Below the pieces are notes generated by a model. The model did not search any database. It was given only the letters and a program-made list of their open reading frames with translations, and was not told the DNA's origin. Below, piece by piece: positions 5,939 to 8,336 of a DNA stretch of 8,336 nt. Within the stretch, counting starts at the first letter, position 1. Each line of letters starts with the position of its first letter. Made by a program: the position numbers and the translations under genes. The stretch lies in assembly GCA_026415275.1 (NCBI GenBank), contig JAOAHK010000015.1, forward strand, positions 8,056 through 16,391, written 5' to 3'. This stretch comes from Anaerolineales bacterium (GTDB lineage Bacteria; Chloroflexota; Anaerolineae; Anaerolineales; UBA4823).

Positions 5939-7147
5939 TCAACTCTTCCCTAAGATAAGTTCAGATAAACCACTAGCTTGAGCTGGATGGAGAGTGTCTA
6001 AGATTTGCTCACCATCGCAGAGATAGGCAATTGGGATTTTGCTCTTCCAGAGAAGATTTACGAGACTGCCATACTGGCGAGTTTCATCTAGCTTGGTGAA
6101 GACAAAAGCGTTGATGATCAATGGACTAAAGGCTGCCACAGCTTGGCGCAAGTCTACTTCTTTCGCCGAAGCCGATAAAACAAGAAACGTGACTTTTTGC
6201 GGAGCAACGGTGAGCATTTCGCCCAACTCAATGATTTCATGCGCTTTGTAAGGATTTCTAGCAGGTGTATCGACGAGGATTAAGTCTTCGTTCTGCAGTT
6301 CAGCAAAAATTTGACATAAATCGCTTGCGGTATAGGCGAAATGTGGTTCAACACCCAAAGCCTCTGCATAAGCCCGCGTTTGAGCAATAGCACCGGTCCT
6401 TATCGTATCGGCGCTAACCCAGGCAATGCGGCGCCGATCGTTTTGCTGGAGATGAGCGGTCAGGCGGGCGCAGAAGCTCGTTTTCCCACTTCCGCTCGGG
6501 CCGACCACGTACAGAATCCGTGCCGTGCGGGTTTGACCCGACTGCCAACGCTCGATCCGCAAAATGCGCAAATAAGTTTCCAACTGCTTACGCAAGGCTT
6601 GCCGCAGGCGGGTTTCGTCGTGGATCAGTTTTGGATTGATCCCTTCAACCGTGCGGCGCAGAATCTCCTTGATAAGCTCAGGGTCAAGCCCTTGTTCAGT
6701 TAGTTCTTGACGGGCGCGCACCAACGCTGGTGGGATAACACTAGCGATTTTCTCTTTAGGCGTTGGTTGAGGATTAGTCGCAACAGATGCTTGCTCAACC
6801 TGCTGTCGAGCCAGTTTCTCTGCCAGATGAGCTAGATAGGTGCGCGGATCGATCTCTTTCTGCCGAGAAGCTGCTGGCTTTTTCCCTAATGCGTTGTTGA
6901 TTGCCAAAGTGAGCGCGCTCTTTTGAGCTTGCTCTGTTGAAGGGTCTGGATGCGTGGGAGTTGTTGCCGTGGCTCTGAGTGTGCTTGGAATAGCAAGAAC
7001 TTCCACTCGCGGTTGTTTCCAGACCTCCCAAGCAGCACCGCTCGGCACCTGACGCACAGATAAAATAATCGCCTCAGGGCCGAATTCGCTTTGCACCAGC
7101 TCGAGGGCTTCTTGGGTTGTAGGAGCAGTAAAAGCTTTGGGTTCCAT
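5939..7147 (-). CDS. flhF: FlhF, SRP-family GTPase for flagellar assembly
   Basis: FlhF is a membrane-associated GTPase of the SRP class that sets flagellar position and number and helps early basal-body assembly. Numbering from the upstream GTG, the N-terminus EPKAFTAPTTQEALELVQSE and FGPEAIILSVRQV (3-35) is the typical FlhF B domain. A variable linker runs to about 140, an N-type helical domain covers about 140-205, and the G domain follows. The G domain has GPSGSGKT (217-224), DTIR (248-251), TKLDE (352-356) and DGEQ (379-382). The G3 motif is unusual: DTPARNP (294-300) instead of DTAGR. The frame opens at GTG 7150, immediately followed by ATG at 7147. The ATG is preferred because GGAAGG (7161-7156) then has 8 bases of spacing and MxxKxF fits the family. 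The gene follows flhA with almost no gap. The product is 402 residues from this start. Confidence 0.94.
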   Translation of the reverse strand: MEPKAFTAPTTQEALELVQSEFGPEAIILSVRQVPSGAAWEVWKQPRVEVLAIPSTLRATATTPTHPDPSTEQAQKSALTLAINNALGKKPAASRQKEIDPRTYLAHLAEKLARQQVEQASVATNPQPTPKEKIASVIPPALVRARQELTEQGLDPELIKEILRRTVEGINPKLIHDETRLRQALRKQLETYLRILRIERWQSGQTRTARILYVVGPSGSGKTSFCARLTAHLQQNDRRRIAWVSADTIRTGAIAQTRAYAEALGVEPHFAYTASDLCQIFAELQNEDLILVDTPARNPYKAHEIIELGEMLTVAPQKVTFLVLSASAKEVDLRQAVAAFSPLIINAFVFTKLDETRQYGSLVNLLWKSKIPIAYLCDGEQILDTLHPAQASGLSELILGKS

Positions 7148-7151
7148 CACG

Positions 7152-8336
7152 TTACCCTTCCATTACCATTCCATGTGACTTAACTTTTGTGCCCGGACTG
7201 ACTTCGGAGAAAGCCAGAACCACCAAATTGGGCAAAGATTGCTCAATTAGCTTCCGAAAAGCAAGTCGAATTTCGCGGGGGCAGAGCAAAATAGGATAAT
7301 GCCCGGCTTGAGCTAGTTTCTCCATCTGCTCCCCAGTGCGGATTAAGATTTGCTGCGCAGTTTGGGCATCAATATTGAAGCCGATACCGCCTTCTGTAGA
7401 GGTGAGGCTTTCCCGCAGTAGGCTTTCCAACTGCGGAGAGAGAGTAAAGACATGCAAAGTACCATCCTCTTCGCGATAAAGATTGGTGATCGTGCGCGAC
7501 ATCGACTGACGCACAGCTTCAGCAAGGATAAAGGGGTTGCGCGTCACGGAGGCATTGTCAGCGATGACTTCGAGAATGCCCCCTAGATCACGAATCGGAA
7601 TGCGCTCTTTTAGCAAATTTCGTAAGACTGCCTGCAACTCTCCAAGCGTGATCTGCTCTGGAATGACTCCTTCCACCATCGCAGGGGTGCGAGCTCTCAA
7701 TTGGTCAATCATTTCCTGCACCATCTGGCGATTGAGCAGATCGGCTGCATAATTGCGTACGACTTCCGTCAGGTGAGTGCTTAGCACAGACAGCGGGGTA
7801 ACTACCGTATAGCCAAGCAGTTCAGCGCGCCCTTTTTCGGCGTCCCCAATCCAAATGGCAGGTAAGCCAAAAGCCGGCTCGGTGGTTGGGATGCCATGAA
7901 TTTTCTCTTCGGTTTCGTTGCCCGGGATGGCGAGGTAGCGGTCGATGAGCAATTCGCCGCGCACCACTTCTTCGCGCCGGATTTTGATGCGATATTCCTG
8001 GGGAGCAAGGCGCAAGTTATCCCGCACGCGAACGATGGGCAACACAAACCCTAATTCACTCATCAATTGGCGACGAATGCCGGTTATGCGGCGGAGCAGG
8101 TTGTCGGGTTGACTATCGTCAATCAAAGGGATGAGTCCATAGCCAATCTCAATCTCCAACGGATCGGCAACCACCATTTCCATCATGTCTTGGGGGGTTT
8201 CAGGTTCCGCTGTAACAACCTCTTCAACGGGCTGTTGAACTTGCTTTTGTTGTAAATTCCAAACGGCATAGGCAGCCGCACCAAAACCAGCCGCAACGAG
8301 AATAAAGGGGAGTTTTGGCAAGCCAGGGATCAAGCC
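7152..8336 (-). CDS. flhA: FlhA, flagellar export gate protein (C-terminal part, cut by window edge)
   Basis: FlhA is the large inner-membrane component of the flagellar type III export gate; its cytoplasmic domain receives chaperone-substrate complexes such as FlgN-FlgK. The window holds the last 394 codons plus the stop, and the frame is open through base 8336. It begins with GMIPGLPKLPF, the conserved end of the membrane domain, and a last transmembrane helix (about residues 9-28). A charged linker follows (about 30-60). The cytoplasmic domain includes GYTVVTPLSVLSTHLTEVVR (about 175-194) and LLKERIPIRDLGGILEVIAD (about 241-260), both hallmark FlhA segments. The full protein is usually about 690 residues, so the amino-terminal 40 percent is missing. 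The internal ATG at 8333 is not the start. The stop is one base before the GTG of flhF. Confidence 0.97.
   Translation of the reverse strand, partial: GLIPGLPKLPFILVAAGFGAAAYAVWNLQQKQVQQPVEEVVTAEPETPQDMMEMVVADPLEIEIGYGLIPLIDDSQPDNLLRRITGIRRQLMSELGFVLPIVRVRDNLRLAPQEYRIKIRREEVVRGELLIDRYLAIPGNETEEKIHGIPTTEPAFGLPAIWIGDAEKGRAELLGYTVVTPLSVLSTHLTEVVRNYAADLLNRQMVQEMIDQLRARTPAMVEGVIPEQITLGELQAVLRNLLKERIPIRDLGGILEVIADNASVTRNPFILAEAVRQSMSRTITNLYREEDGTLHVFTLSPQLESLLRESLTSTEGGIGFNIDAQTAQQILIRTGEQMEKLAQAGHYPILLCPREIRLAFRKLIEQSLPNLVVLAFSEVSPGTKVKSHGMVMEG
7156..7161 (-). promoter_or_regulatory. flhF ribosome binding site, decides between GTG and ATG starts
   Basis: The minus strand reads GGAAGG, inside the last codons of flhA. 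It lies 5 bases before a GTG at 7150 and 8 bases before the adjacent ATG at 7147. The 8-base spacing and the stronger codon favour ATG; the difference is one residue. Confidence 0.6.

Noticed and set aside
8333..8336. The ATG at 8333 as the start of a short FlhA-like protein
   Set aside because: The frame is open to the window edge and the sequence around it (GMIPGLPKLPF) is internal to FlhA, before its last membrane helix, so this is an edge cut and not a start.

Overview
The window is one continuous flagellar gene cluster. Every supported gene lies on the minus strand, so transcription runs from high to low coordinates. In that order it holds the C-terminal part of flhA (cut by the right edge), flhF, a small two-helix membrane protein gene of unknown role, fliA (sigma-28), an unrecognised helix-turn-helix-ended gene, flgF and flgG (rod proteins), then flgM, flgN, flgK and the 5' part of flgL (cut by the left edge).

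The layout falls into two blocks. The right block (about 2717-8336) is a tightly packed early/middle unit: neighbours overlap by ATGA junctions or are separated by at most about 31 bases. It covers the export gate (FlhA), the assembly-site GTPase (FlhF), the late-gene sigma factor and rod components. The left block (1-2628) is a late unit: the anti-sigma factor FlgM, the chaperone FlgN and its two expected clients, the hook-filament junction proteins FlgK and FlgL. The only sizeable gap, 2629-2716, separates them. It contains a near-perfect sigma-28 promoter (TTAAGTTT, 11-base spacer, GCCGATAA) reading into flgM. It also contains a long inverted repeat, 19-base arms with 17 pairing positions, whose upstream arm overlaps that promoter's -10 element. 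The sigma factor made in the right block therefore probably drives its own inhibitor and the junction proteins in the left block.

The organism cannot be named from the window. The order flhA-flhF-...-sigma-28-small gene, and the order flgM-flgN-flgK-flgL, resemble those of Bacillus-type genomes. No flgA, flgH or flgI (P- and L-ring genes) follows flgG, which would fit a single-membrane bacterium such as a Firmicute or a motile Chloroflexota member. This is inference, since those genes could lie elsewhere. The flhG gene that often follows flhF is absent; the two-helix membrane protein gene occupies that place.

I see no mobile element, CRISPR array, rRNA or tRNA. No stretch longer than 300 bases lacks a gene. 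The most interesting signals are the promoter/inverted-repeat arrangement before flgM, the altered G3 motif in FlhF, and the two small unassigned genes flanking fliA.
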